64,000 nucleotides of DNA from an uncultured bacterium (lineage in GTDB: Bacteria > Myxococcota_A > Bradymonadia > Bradymonadales > Bradymonadaceae): NCBI GenBank assembly GCA_937981985.1, contig CALJNB010000005.1, forward strand, positions 124,001 to 188,000, written 5' to 3'. How positions within the stretch are numbered: position 1 is the stretch's first letter; each line of letters begins with the position of its first letter. A model generated the notes under the pieces. That model worked only from the letters and a program-made list of their open reading frames with translations. It did not search any database and was not told where the DNA came from. Both the position numbers and the translations under genes were made by a program. Shown in pieces: positions 1 through 9,166 of this stretch.

Positions 1-1040
1 TCCTGATACAATCGCCCGACGCGAGTCGTCCGTATTTGAATGGCGTTTGTAGAAGAGCCCCTTGTCCGAACGATTCGTCGGTTTTTCTTCTTTTTCAGGC
101 AGTCGATCGCGTCGTCGCTAAAGTCAGGGGCGATTACAATTTCGAAAAAATGTTTATTGAGTTCGAGTGCAACTTCTTTATTTATCTTTCGATTTGATAT
201 GACGATCCCTCCAAATGCACTTGTAGGATCGCCAGAATGTGCTTTCTCAAATGCCGTTTTCACGTCTTCAGAAATTGCACAACCGCAGGGGTTCTCATGT
301 TTTAGAATTGCCACAAAGGGGTTTTCAAATTCACCTGCGAGATCTATGGCCGATGATGCGTCTAGAATATTGTTGTACGAAAGTGCCTTACCATGCAAAA
401 TTTCTATATCATCGGGGAGTTTGCTTAACCATCCACGTTGATGGGGGTTCTCACCATATCGCAGTGCTTCTGCCTTTGGTGGCGCTAAAAAGTGATCGGC
501 AATCACACGGTCATATTCGGACGTATGCCTGAAGACCTTGGCTGCAAGTTGTAGGCGAAGTTCTTTAGAATCAAGTGCTTGAATCGCTTTTTCGTAATCA
601 TTTGGGTCACAGACAGCGGTAACGCGTTGACCGTTTTTTGCTGCAGCACGTAAAAGAGACGGGCCGCCGATATCGATATTTTCGACTATTTCGTCGACCT
701 TTGAAGTTCTAGAGATGGTTTTTTCGAAGGGATAAAGATTGACGGCCACGAGTTCAATTGGAGTTAACGAGAGCTCTTTGAGCGTTCGGCGATGTTCCTC
801 GTTATCCAGGTCTGCAAGTAATCCAGCGAATACCGCAGGGTGTAGAGTTTTTACTCGCCCATCTAATATTTCGGGGAACTTTGTGAAGTCTGAAACACTT
901 AGGACCGCAATATTCGCCTCTTCGAGGGTTTGACGTGTCCCGCCCGTGGAAAGTATTTGAAAGTCTTGTTGAATCAGGCGATTCGCAAAAGCGACGAGAC
1001 CCGTTTTATCCGAAACACTAATTAGCGCGAATCTACCCAT
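1..1040 (-). CDS. purH: Bifunctional AICAR transformylase / IMP cyclohydrolase, C-terminus cut by window edge
   Basis: PurH performs the last two steps of purine synthesis: formylation of AICAR, then ring closure to IMP. Reading leftwards from the ATG at 1040-1038, about 346 codons stay open to the window edge. The N-terminal MGS-like cyclohydrolase domain starts MGRFALISVSDKTGL and contains STGGT, KTLHP and IDIGGPSLLRAAAKN. The transformylase domain follows with GENPHQ, LSYNN, KHENPCG and SAFGG. The family is usually about 510-530 residues, so roughly a third lies outside the window. The start is supported by a GGAG about 9 bases upstream. A promoter-like pair lies at 1071-1099. The Glu in KHENPCG sits at a position that varies in the family. 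Confidence 0.97.
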   Translation of the reverse strand, partial: MGRFALISVSDKTGLVAFANRLIQQDFQILSTGGTRQTLEEANIAVLSVSDFTKFPEILDGRVKTLHPAVFAGLLADLDNEEHRRTLKELSLTPIELVAVNLYPFEKTISRTSKVDEIVENIDIGGPSLLRAAAKNGQRVTAVCDPNDYEKAIQALDSKELRLQLAAKVFRHTSEYDRVIADHFLAPPKAEALRYGENPHQRGWLSKLPDDIEILHGKALSYNNILDASSAIDLAGEFENPFVAILKHENPCGCAISEDVKTAFEKAHSGDPTSAFGGIVISNRKINKEVALELNKHFFEIVIAPDFSDDAIDCLKKKKNRRIVRTRGSSTNAIQIRTTRVGRLYQ

Positions 1041-1070
1041 AACAAATCTCCAAGTAATTAAACTTGATGA

Positions 1071-1099
1071 GTTATAGTCGTGGAAAAAGTCCCCGTAAA
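1071..1099 (-). promoter_or_regulatory. Putative sigma70-type promoter of purH
   Basis: On the minus strand, TTTACG (1099-1094) and TATAAC (1076-1071) are separated by 17 bases and sit about 30 bases upstream of the purH ATG. The -10 box matches the consensus at 5 of 6 positions and the -35 box at 4 of 6. This is a pattern match only. Confidence 0.4.
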
Positions 1100-1127
1100 T
1101 AGTGTTTCATTTGATTATTAAAAGGAG

Positions 1128-1745
1128 TTACTTCGGCGCGTCCGGTTTTTGTTCAACTGCCTTAGCGTCTGTTTTTTGGGGCTCAACTTTCGTCGGCTCA
1201 GCCTTAACTGGCTCGGTTTTTGCGGATTCCGCTTTAGCCGGTTCGGCTTTCCCGGGTTCGGTTTTAACTGGCTCCGCTGTAGTCACCTCTGGTGTTCCCG
1301 TCGTAGGTGTTGGTGGGACGACGACTGCTTCGTTTTTGACTTCTTCAGCTTTTTCTATTTTACGAACCGGTACTTCGTTTGCGTTTGACGTGCTTTCGAC
1401 CCCCTCTTTCAGTTGAGCATCCAACGCCGCTTTTTCAGCTGCTTCTTCGGCGGCAATGACTTGGTCCATTTGGCCGGTTAAAAGCATGCGGAGTGGGTTC
1501 GTAAACATTGAAATTAGAAGAGCTGCTGAAATGATACCAAACAAACAGGCAGCCAAAGGCGTTTCTTTTCCCGACTGTTGTAATTTCGATGCAAATATAA
1601 TTGTGTAGGGAGGAAAAAGGAGCACAGCCAGCCCGGTTCCGGTGCTAAGACGAAATCCGTACTGCGCGAGTTTCCAGGCTCCCCAAAAGTAAGCGATGAG
1701 GGCGACGAGAAGTAAAATACCAACGATTGCAACAAGAAGCGCCAT
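1128..1745 (-). CDS. Membrane protein with repetitive Lys/Glu/Pro tail
   Basis: I do not recognise a family. The 205-residue protein has an N-terminal helix (residues 1-25, MALLVAIVGILLLVALIAYF) and a second hydrophobic stretch around 38-55. A third lies around 68-85. A soluble C-terminal half follows. From about residue 130 the tail is built of short repeats of the form K-x-E-P (KTEPGKAEP, KTEPVKAEP, KVEPQK). Such tails are common in periplasm-spanning or low-complexity linkers. The membrane part resembles small inner-membrane proteins with a cytoplasmic or periplasmic tail. It lies upstream of purH on the same strand, about 90 bases away, and probably has its own transcript. Confidence 0.75.
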   Translation of the reverse strand: MALLVAIVGILLLVALIAYFWGAWKLAQYGFRLSTGTGLAVLLFPPYTIIFASKLQQSGKETPLAACLFGIISAALLISMFTNPLRMLLTGQMDQVIAAEEAAEKAALDAQLKEGVESTSNANEVPVRKIEKAEEVKNEAVVVPPTPTTGTPEVTTAEPVKTEPGKAEPAKAESAKTEPVKAEPTKVEPQKTDAKAVEQKPDAPK

Positions 1746-1829
1746 TCAAACTCCAGAAGGGTAGCAAAAAATAGGTCACTCTCCTACTTTGCTCGCTTTA
1801 CGATGTCAATGTGGGTTGTGTTTTGGGAA

Positions 1830-3017
1830 TTATTGTCGACCGCTTAGGACCTCGAGCGAACAATTCGAATCGTTACAGGTATAATAGGAAACAATGAGTT
1901 GACCTGCTCTATCTATCGTTGTGGAAACGCCAAAGGAGTTTTTTTCGAAAAGTGATTTAAATTCCCAATCACCGCTTGAAGTTCGTGTGGCGAGTCGTAG
2001 TTCCGCGTTATTTTCAGCGTTGAACGCAACGTATAATGTTCCTTTTTGATCCCTGAACATCGACGAGTAGCTTGTTAGTTTTTCGTCGGGGAAATTCCAC
2101 TGTTCTCTTTCCAGGTTATTCATGTCGCCACACGAAATAGAAAGATAGCTATCGTCGATATCGCTGGCGATGCAGATTTCGTTGATTCCGCCCACAACGA
2201 GAGAGCTGGGTCGTATACCCTCCTTTTTTAGGTATTGGCGTTCTGTCCATTGATTATCGTCGAGTGAGTATTGGGCTATTCCCCAAAGCTCGGCGTTTTG
2301 ATGAACAAGGAAAAGATTTCCGTCTCCGTCAGCTTGCAGACCGCGTTCATAGGCGGCACTGGCGTTCCCAATTGCAAGGTCATCGACTTTTGTCCAGTTA
2401 TCATCATCGAGTACAAAGGTGGAAAGATCATCACCTCGGTCATTTGAGAAGGTTACAAATACGCGGTCTCCGTCTCGGGCTATGTCCAATCCGTCAGAGG
2501 GATCGGTTCGGAGAACAGGAAGCGTTTGAAAACTAAAATCGTCTTTTCCTTTTCGCAAAGCTACCTTAAAACTATCATCGGTCGGGTCGAGAAAAACGAG
2601 GACGGGTTGGTTTTTATAAATTTCGATTCCGAAAGTACCTTGTTGGCTTTTCACTTTTTCGAAAGTCCAGTCTTCACCTTCCTTTTTTTGTCCGAGCGTT
2701 AGGCTCACATCGTCGCAATTGCTGCTAGAGCAAGAATTATAAGCGAGCCATAATGTCCCATCAGGACCTGTCACCAATGCGGTTCGTTCGTTGAGCGCGT
2801 GTTCGAACGGAATATCGGGTTCAATTTTGACTGTTTTTTTCTCGATGTCTTTTTCATCGTCTTCAGTCAATTTGGAGTCTTGGTCACCATCGATCTTGTT
2901 GTTAAATTCGTCGTAGGTTTCGTCTAAAACCCAACCAGGATTACGGTCGGTGCAGTCGCAGCTGGAAAACGCCAATAAGCAAAGTAGAGCGGATAATTTA
3001 ATTAGAGATCGATTCAT
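1830..3017 (-). CDS. Secreted lipoprotein, probable beta-propeller-like
   Basis: The 395-residue protein begins with a lipoprotein signal peptide (MNRSLIKLSALLCLLAFSSC), with the lipid cysteine at about residue 20 followed by D, C and T. An acidic linker (residues 35-70) follows. The rest is a series of short beta-rich segments with recurring GxLW/GxLY elements (DGTLWLAY, DGNLFLVH, KGTLYVAFN, GQLIVSYY). This looks like repeated blades of a propeller that compare a value with data, but the repeat count is not certain. Cysteine pairs (SCSSSNC, YTCNDSNC) suggest disulfides outside the cytoplasm. No catalytic motif is visible. The exact function is unknown. Confidence 0.8.
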   Translation of the reverse strand: MNRSLIKLSALLCLLAFSSCDCTDRNPGWVLDETYDEFNNKIDGDQDSKLTEDDEKDIEKKTVKIEPDIPFEHALNERTALVTGPDGTLWLAYNSCSSSNCDDVSLTLGQKKEGEDWTFEKVKSQQGTFGIEIYKNQPVLVFLDPTDDSFKVALRKGKDDFSFQTLPVLRTDPSDGLDIARDGDRVFVTFSNDRGDDLSTFVLDDDNWTKVDDLAIGNASAAYERGLQADGDGNLFLVHQNAELWGIAQYSLDDNQWTERQYLKKEGIRPSSLVVGGINEICIASDIDDSYLSISCGDMNNLEREQWNFPDEKLTSYSSMFRDQKGTLYVAFNAENNAELRLATRTSSGDWEFKSLFEKNSFGVSTTIDRAGQLIVSYYTCNDSNCSLEVLSGRQ

Positions 3018-3133
3018 TTGTGTACCTCACAGTTATATTCTTCCTTTTGACGATAAAACGTCGCCGACATTCAATCGATTTGGGATATCTTTACCTTTCT
3101 TGCCAATGATTCATAAAGCGTTAACGTCAATCT

Positions 3134-3679
3134 ATGAAAACAATCAACCTTGAAAACGGCATTGAATTAAAACTTGCTAACGAATCTGATGCGGCCGAAT
3201 TATCTCGGGTCATAAACGGTTGTCGAGCTTATCTTTCTCAGTGGCTTCCATGGGTCAAAGAATCGAAGTTTGAGAAGGATAGTTTAGAATTTATTCTTTC
3301 CCGAAAGCGTGCGTACAAAGAAGGGCGAGGCCTAACTTGTACCATACGCGTACACAGCAAAATTGTAGGTGTAATTGGTTTTAGCGTCATTAATAAGGCC
3401 GATTCAAAAGCCGAAATCGGATATTGGATTCAAGAGAAGAGTCAGGGAAAGGGTGTCATTACTCAATCCTGTCAAGCGTTGGTCGATTTCGGTTTCAACT
3501 CGCTAAATTTAAATCGCATTGTCATTCGATGTGCAGAACAGAATATAAAAAGTTCAGCAATTCCAGAACGACTCGGTTTTGTTTATGAAGGTACACATCG
3601 GGAAGCGGTAAAGATGAACGAGCAATACATGTCTATGCGAGTTTACGCACAACTTGCTTCTGAGTATGCCGATAAATGA
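3134..3679 (+). CDS. GNAT N-acetyltransferase, RimJ/RimL type
   Basis: This is an acetyl-CoA-dependent N-acetyltransferase, most like the group that acetylates the N-terminal serine of ribosomal protein L7/L12. Its 181 residues match the usual family size. The N-terminus carries the typical SDAAELSRVINGCR and LSQWLPWV elements. The GNAT core has AEIGYWIQEKSQGKGVITQ, where the acetyl-CoA pyrophosphate loop (QGKG) is intact, then LNLNRIVIRCAEQNIKSSAIPERLGFVYEGTHRE in successive pieces. The stop overlaps the ATG of the next gene by four bases (ATGA), so the pair is probably translated together. Substrate cannot be read from sequence. Confidence 0.9.
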   Translation: MKTINLENGIELKLANESDAAELSRVINGCRAYLSQWLPWVKESKFEKDSLEFILSRKRAYKEGRGLTCTIRVHSKIVGVIGFSVINKADSKAEIGYWIQEKSQGKGVITQSCQALVDFGFNSLNLNRIVIRCAEQNIKSSAIPERLGFVYEGTHREAVKMNEQYMSMRVYAQLASEYADK

Positions 3680-4344
3680 AGTCTATTTTTTTCATCTTCG
3701 TCATATTCTCAGGTTGTTCGGCCGGATATCGAAAAGTGTCCCATGATAGCACGATCGTCAGGGACGATGGACGTAAACTTGAAGTTGGTGGAGGTTCAGA
3801 TTCTGCTTTAGTGATGTTGAACGCAGATTTCAGATTCGCGCGTTTTTCCTTACCAATCGAAATGGGGAGCAATAATTGGGACTTAAGTGCAGACGATGGC
3901 GGTCGGGTAACCGACACAGCACTTCGCGAGCGTCGCTTTTATCGGCTCGATATGCCCGTTCTCAGTATCTATCAAGTCGGCAATGGGTTGGGGATTTGGT
4001 ATCCGGGCCTTTTGGAGCAACGTAAAAGTATTGAGTTTTGGATGGGTGGCGAAATGGACTTAATGAAAAATGGGCACCGATGGGTGGACTTTGGATTGAT
4101 GTATTATCACTACGAACGAATCGGAGTTAGAATATATGGTGGGGTTGGGCTTGAGGGCATTAGGACTACGACGAAGGCTCAAAATAAGTCTGCACTGTTT
4201 TGGGATGATAGTGCTGTCGGATACGGTGCCGGCGTCGAAATCACTGTTGCTCCAGGTGAGTACTTCCTAAATTTCCTCGAGTTTTTGTGGCAAAAGGACA
4301 AAACCCATCAGCGCCGCCTTAAGTATCGACGTTACGGCCGATAA
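3676..4344 (+). CDS. Lipoprotein of unknown function
   Basis: The protein has 222 residues. A very short signal peptide (MKSIFFIFVIFSGC) places the lipid cysteine at residue 14. The mature part is rich in aromatic residues and alternating hydrophobic strands, for example MGGEMDLMK, FGLMYYHYERIGVRIYGGVGLEG and YGAGVEITVAPGEYFLNFLEF (in parts), ending in basic residues (RRLKYRRYGR). This alternation suggests an outer-membrane-associated beta-barrel or beta-sandwich. It is translationally coupled (ATGA overlap) to the acetyltransferase upstream. I cannot assign a function. Confidence 0.75.
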   Translation: MKSIFFIFVIFSGCSAGYRKVSHDSTIVRDDGRKLEVGGGSDSALVMLNADFRFARFSLPIEMGSNNWDLSADDGGRVTDTALRERRFYRLDMPVLSIYQVGNGLGIWYPGLLEQRKSIEFWMGGEMDLMKNGHRWVDFGLMYYHYERIGVRIYGGVGLEGIRTTTKAQNKSALFWDDSAVGYGAGVEITVAPGEYFLNFLEFLWQKDKTHQRRLKYRRYGR

Positions 4345-4412
4345 ACTTACTCAACCGGAATCTTTTTATTCCTTTGTGTGTTTATGTTAAGTTAGAGTGA
4401 CATGGAGAAAAG

Positions 4413-5054
4413 ATGAAACATTCAAGCAAGCGTATTTTGGCTGAAATCACCCTTTGGACGCTATCAAACGTACTAAGTCTTTTTGTCGCCGGTGGCTTAA
4501 CCTATCTTACGGTTCACTATTTTTTAGATTGGTCGGCTGCTAAGTCAAGCATTGCCGTTTCGTTTTCGTTTTTTGTTTCGTTCACCTGGGGAAGCTGGGC
4601 CTCACTTGTTTGGACAAAAACAAAAATACTGCGACGTATTCAAGAGGTCTTGACGTTAATTCCAGGTTTGGGATTGGTCCTGGTCGGCGGAATCGGGTTC
4701 TATTTTGGAATCGGAACCCGCTTGTTTTGGTCTTTTTGGCTTATCTCTGGAGGTATCGTTGTTGCGATGCCTCTCATTCTCCTAAAACTCAATCACAATA
4801 AGATCGGTACCCGTAAATATTCGATCCCTTTAGGGTTGATGGCCTACCCGCTGTTGACTACCGCGCTATCTTTAGTTGTTTGGTCGCTCTGGTACGTAAA
4901 TATTCTCCGTGAACCTCAAGGTTGGAGGTCGTTGTTAACAATGGCTACACTCGTGACAACGATTATTGGCGTCGCTTTGACGACAACGATTATTCCGAGT
5001 GTTATTTCGACGAGTTTGCGTCGAGCAAGTATTTTTCTAGAGCAGAAAAAGTAG
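4413..5054 (+). CDS. Integral membrane protein of unknown function
   Basis: This 213-residue protein is mostly hydrophobic, with about six predicted membrane helices (around 12-35, 48-66, 80-98, 103-124, 139-162 and 172-198). It ends in a short basic cytoplasmic-looking tail (RRASIFLEQKK). A GGAGAAAAG ribosome binding site precedes the ATG. No transporter signature or catalytic motif is visible. It lies just upstream of the large kinase gene on the same strand, with a gap of about 100 bases. Confidence 0.75.
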   Translation: MKHSSKRILAEITLWTLSNVLSLFVAGGLTYLTVHYFLDWSAAKSSIAVSFSFFVSFTWGSWASLVWTKTKILRRIQEVLTLIPGLGLVLVGGIGFYFGIGTRLFWSFWLISGGIVVAMPLILLKLNHNKIGTRKYSIPLGLMAYPLLTTALSLVVWSLWYVNILREPQGWRSLLTMATLVTTIIGVALTTTIIPSVISTSLRRASIFLEQKK

Positions 5055-5158
5055 CTCCAAACATCAAAAAAAAACCGGTTCAACCCAACGACTTTCTGGC
5101 GTAGATACACTATGTGCGTTACATTTGTAGCTAAAGTATTACTAGAAGTAACGGTATC

Positions 5159-8100
5159 ATGGAACGCTTCAGTCCAGGAACAGAAATTGCCGGTCGTTTC
5201 GAGATCCTCGGCGAGGTTGGGGAAGGCGGAATGGGCGCGGTATATAAGGCGCGTCAGACATCGCTTGATCGGATAGTTGCGTTAAAAGTTCTTCATTCCA
5301 CTGTCGCGTTCACGCCGAAAGCACGGCGTCGTTTTGGTCGAGAAGCCCGAGCCATTGCTAGATTAAACCACCCTCATATTGCGTCGGTCTTTGATTTTGG
5401 AACCGACGAGGCTGATGAGACTCTATGGCTGGCAATGGAGTATATCGACGGCGATGGGATGGGTTTTCTCAAGAAAGATCAAGTAGAGCTTTTACGTCTC
5501 GTTTCCATAGCAGATCAAATTTGTAGTGCGTTATCAGCCGCGCATGCACGCGGTATTATCCATCGTGATTTAAAGCCCTCCAATATCCTCATCACGAAAA
5601 ATGATGATGGCCAAGAAGTGATTAAGTTGGTCGATTTCGGATTAGCAGCGACTCAGGATGGCGAATTAAGTCTCAAAGACGCGCCGGGTGGATTGGAAGG
5701 TGTTTCTGAAGCTGCTGGACGGGGAATCTTGGGGACTCCCAGATACATGGCCCCGGAAATATTTAGACGTAAGCCCGTCGACCCTAGAGTAGATCTCTAC
5801 GCGCTCGGAATCATTCTTTACGAAATTCTTTCCGGTAAAGCTCCGTATCCAGGTAAAGATCCTAAAGTTATAATGCGTGGTCATTTACGCGAACCTATTC
5901 CGCAGTTGGTTGCTCGCCAAGGGATTTCGATTCCTCCAGAATTGGAATTCATTGTCTACAAGTTGCTGGATAAAGATCCTGACGAGCGCTATCAAACAGC
6001 CGCCGAAGTTCGCGAAGCGTTCATGTCAATCATCGGCGATTATAGTTATGTGCCGTGGGCGATGGGACCGAGTTTGGGCGATATGACGCAGACGGGATTT
6101 CTGGGGAATCGATCTCGGCCGGGTTTCCTCTCAAGTGTCGGAGGCCAGACCGTTCCGCCAGCGGCAATGATGCAGGGAAATTCCTCGCAAGTGGGTACCG
6201 GGACGGCACCGCTCGTCGGGCGTGAAAAAGAGCGACGCATGATCGAAAAGAAGATCGGCGAAGTGACTTTTCAGGAAGCGGGAGGGATGCTTTTCGTCGA
6301 AGGCGAAACAGGTATCGGGAAATCGCGATTAGCGGATTGGATTAAAGTCCGCGTTTTGGAATCCGGGATCATGCGATCCGTATCAGGTTATTTTTCTGAA
6401 CAGCGCTCCGGTTTTGATGGGATCCGGATGGTTCTCGATGAACTTTTGGGCACCAATGAACTCACTTATGGCGACGTGGAATATGCGATCCGGTCAAAAC
6501 TAAAATCGTGGGAGTTTTCGCAGATAGAAATTGAAACCTGCGTAGAACTTATGTCCCCCGGTGGTGACGTCGCATTATTTGATGCACAGGGGGACGCAGG
6601 AGACGATGATCTTTTAAGTCGTCGTGAACGGGTCTTCGCCGTCATTGAACAAATTCTTCGTCGAATCGCCAGTACACGCCCGTTACTTCTGATCTTTGAA
6701 GATATTCACAATGCCAATGGGACCACATTTTCCTTTCTCGAACATCTAGCCGTCGGGTTACATCTCTCTCCTGCTCAGATACTTATTTTCTCGACGTTGC
6801 GGACCGAAGCTCTTAGTTCAAACGATGAAATTGCTGATTCACTGAAACGCTTAACTAAATTCGGAACCGAAGTTACCCGGATTCCACTCGACGAGTTAAA
6901 CGAGCAAGATTCCATTACCTTGGTCAGACGTCTGATTCCTGTTTCAGAAATGTTGGCGCAAAAATTAGCCATTCAATCGGGCGGGAATGCGATGCATCTC
7001 GTTCAAATTATTCGTTACTTGCAACAAACTGAGAAACTTGCTTACCACGATGGCGTTTGGGAATTACGAGCTGGAGTAGATCTTCAGACCGAGGTTCCCG
7101 AAGAGCTCCGGGATCTTCTTGGACAGCGATTAGATCAAGTTCTGCGTACCTACCATGATGAAACAACCGTCCGTGCAGTGATTTTAAGATGCGCCATCTT
7201 GGGCAGAGAATTTGATTATCGACTTGTTCGAGCCTTTTTGGAAACCGATCCGACGATTCAAAACTTAGATGAAGTTTTAGAATTCCTTGTTAAACATTCG
7301 ATCTTCAGAGAAATCGGACAAAGTTCAGAAGATAAATTACGATTTCACCATGCCGTGATGCGTGATGTTTTGCTTACTGAAAATGCTTCGAATCGAAGCG
7401 TCCGAAATTTACACCGACAAGCGGCAGAATTGAAATATGCTTTTTACGGCGAACGCGCATCGAGTCACGCCTTAGAAATCGCTGACCATTATCGACACGC
7501 AAAAGATTCTCAAGGCGTTTATCGGTTTACGGTAAAGGGGGCACGAACAGCATTGGCGAGTTCGAATCTTCCGGAAGCGATTAAATTATATCGGGCAGCG
7601 AAAGTGATCGCAGATCGTGATCATAACACCTTTCCGATGGAGGTGAGTGGAGGTCTTGCTGAGACTTCGGTCGTGTTAAGGAGCTCCGAAGTAGCGTTAG
7701 AAGTGGCCTTATTGGAGTTGCGTTTAGGAGAATATCATGGTGCTCGAAGTCATTTCAGAGTGCTCCTGCGAGATCCATCACAATTCGTATCGGCTTGGGC
7801 ACGATGGGGATTAGGGGCGCTCGCGTTGGAGCAAGGAGAACTAGAAGAAGCGATCGGGTGGTTTGAAGCAACGGAAAGGGATGGGATAAAACTCGAAGAT
7901 AGCGGAAAAATAGTGACGTCGAGTTTACTTGGACGCGGTCGAATCGAATTTCTCCAAGGCAAACTCGGAGCGTCTAGCACAACATTAAAATCAGCTCTTG
8001 ATCGGGCCCAACAGCTTCATATTAGTGGGCTAGAGAGCGAAATTCTAAGGGTGTTGGCCGATGTGACTTGGATCATGGGTAAAGATGATCAATCCGATAT

Positions 8101-8875
8101 TTACCGACGCCGCGCAACCATCTTAGCTGAAACATCCAACGATCCCGAAGCGCTGGCCTTTTCAACATTCCAGGCAGCGCTTTACCATCGTAGAAATGGA
8201 AATGTCGTCCGAGCTATCGAACTACTTAAGAGTGCGATGGGAATGTTTGAAGACTTGGGAAAACGTCATCTTCTTGCACATTGTTTAGTCGAAAACGGTA
8301 AGCTCCGACTCGGTCAAGGAAATGTAAAAGAGGCCGCTAATACGCTTCGTGAAGCGTTACGTCTTTACGAAGGATTTGATGATCGTCGTGGTATCACTTC
8401 CTGCAAAACGGTGCTCGCCGAACTTGCCTTTTCTATCGGAAAAAAACGAGAAGCTAAGCGATTTATCGACGATGCTTTGGAAGGGTATCTGACGATGGGC
8501 GACCGGCGTGGCCAGGCGTATTGTAAACTACTTATGGGCGAAGTAGCGTTATCGATCGGCAAACCGCGCAGTGAAGTTTTCGTAAATTTGGTGAAAGAAT
8601 TTGAGCAAATTGAAGACCTTCGTGGAAAGCTGACCACAATGGCGTTTCTAGTAGTTGTTCTTATCTCGGAAGATAAAATTGAGGAGTGTAAGAAGACGCT
8701 CGAGGCGTTTTTGGAGGCGACAAGCGAGGTCGAAGTGGTTACTTCAACTTTTGCGCGAGCCCTCGATCTTATCGCGTCGCGTCTTAACGATGTTGATCCG
8801 AATCTGGCATTTACGATGGACGAGCACGCTGAATTAGCTTGGACCCGTTTAGGTAAGAAGTCGACGCCAAGTTAA
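5159..8875 (+). CDS. Ser/Thr protein kinase fused to AAA ATPase and TPR repeats (PknK-like)
   Basis: This 1238-residue signalling protein has a eukaryotic-type kinase domain at about 10-290. It shows the glycine loop GEVGEGGMGAVY (18-29), the ATP lysine K43 in VALKVL, the catalytic HRDLKPSN (D137), DFG (159-161) and the GTPRYMAPE activation segment, so it should be active. A linker leads to an ATPase module with Walker A GETGIGKS (382-389) and an acidic Walker B-like LLLIFED. From about residue 800 to the end lie helical pairs of TPR type, which usually bind partner proteins. The architecture is that of PknK and the large kinases of Myxococcota, which couple phosphorylation to a STAND-like regulatory switch. 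No membrane segment is seen. The target is unknown. Confidence 0.95.
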   Translation: MERFSPGTEIAGRFEILGEVGEGGMGAVYKARQTSLDRIVALKVLHSTVAFTPKARRRFGREARAIARLNHPHIASVFDFGTDEADETLWLAMEYIDGDGMGFLKKDQVELLRLVSIADQICSALSAAHARGIIHRDLKPSNILITKNDDGQEVIKLVDFGLAATQDGELSLKDAPGGLEGVSEAAGRGILGTPRYMAPEIFRRKPVDPRVDLYALGIILYEILSGKAPYPGKDPKVIMRGHLREPIPQLVARQGISIPPELEFIVYKLLDKDPDERYQTAAEVREAFMSIIGDYSYVPWAMGPSLGDMTQTGFLGNRSRPGFLSSVGGQTVPPAAMMQGNSSQVGTGTAPLVGREKERRMIEKKIGEVTFQEAGGMLFVEGETGIGKSRLADWIKVRVLESGIMRSVSGYFSEQRSGFDGIRMVLDELLGTNELTYGDVEYAIRSKLKSWEFSQIEIETCVELMSPGGDVALFDAQGDAGDDDLLSRRERVFAVIEQILRRIASTRPLLLIFEDIHNANGTTFSFLEHLAVGLHLSPAQILIFSTLRTEALSSNDEIADSLKRLTKFGTEVTRIPLDELNEQDSITLVRRLIPVSEMLAQKLAIQSGGNAMHLVQIIRYLQQTEKLAYHDGVWELRAGVDLQTEVPEELRDLLGQRLDQVLRTYHDETTVRAVILRCAILGREFDYRLVRAFLETDPTIQNLDEVLEFLVKHSIFREIGQSSEDKLRFHHAVMRDVLLTENASNRSVRNLHRQAAELKYAFYGERASSHALEIADHYRHAKDSQGVYRFTVKGARTALASSNLPEAIKLYRAAKVIADRDHNTFPMEVSGGLAETSVVLRSSEVALEVALLELRLGEYHGARSHFRVLLRDPSQFVSAWARWGLGALALEQGELEEAIGWFEATERDGIKLEDSGKIVTSSLLGRGRIEFLQGKLGASSTTLKSALDRAQQLHISGLESEILRVLADVTWIMGKDDQSDIYRRRATILAETSNDPEALAFSTFQAALYHRRNGNVVRAIELLKSAMGMFEDLGKRHLLAHCLVENGKLRLGQGNVKEAANTLREALRLYEGFDDRRGITSCKTVLAELAFSIGKKREAKRFIDDALEGYLTMGDRRGQAYCKLLMGEVALSIGKPRSEVFVNLVKEFEQIEDLRGKLTTMAFLVVVLISEDKIEECKKTLEAFLEATSEVEVVTSTFARALDLIASRLNDVDPNLAFTMDEHAELAWTRLGKKSTPS

Positions 8876-8896
8876 CAAAGTAATGGCCATCGTTAT

Positions 8897-9166
8897 TTAT
8901 GGTGAATCTGAACGGGATATATCTATCTGCCAGCCGAATGTATCGACCAACTCGTTGACGACGATGAATAACGCCTCGGCGTTTTGATGTTGAATCTCAG
9001 CGACCGGCGAAAAGTCTCTGAATTTCCCTTCATCTTTGGTGGTTAAATTGAGTGGAGTCCAGTGGAGTCCAATGACACTTTCGGCAAGACATTGAACTTC
9101 TTCAATGACTGCTTCGTAGACGTCGGCCCGTCTATCAATCGAAATGAGAAAAGAGGCGCTTACGAT
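8897..9166 (-). CDS. Small ORF (about 89 codons) lacking an ordinary start codon
   Basis: A minus-strand frame is open from just after a TGA at 9169-9167 to the TAA at 8899-8897. It encodes a well-composed polypeptide with segments such as SASFLISIDRRADVYEAV, FRDFSPVAEIQ and NAEALFIVVNELVDTFGW. There is no ATG or GTG, and no early TTG. The only possible start near a purine-rich GAAGAGAG is ATC at 9166, which overlaps the TAA stop of the gene upstream. Either a rare start codon, a frameshift from the upstream gene, or a decayed start would explain this. No family is recognised. It also fills the space between 8876 and 9160. Confidence 0.45.
   Translation of the reverse strand: MVSASFLISIDRRADVYEAVIEEVQCLAESVIGLHWTPLNLTTKDEGKFRDFSPVAEIQHQNAEALFIVVNELVDTFGWQIDISRSDSP

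Noticed and set aside
1102-1416. Plus-strand frame with A/G/S-rich repeats opposite the 1128-1745 gene
   Set aside because: It is the mirror of the K-x-E-P repeats on the minus strand. The minus frame has membrane helices and a coherent start.
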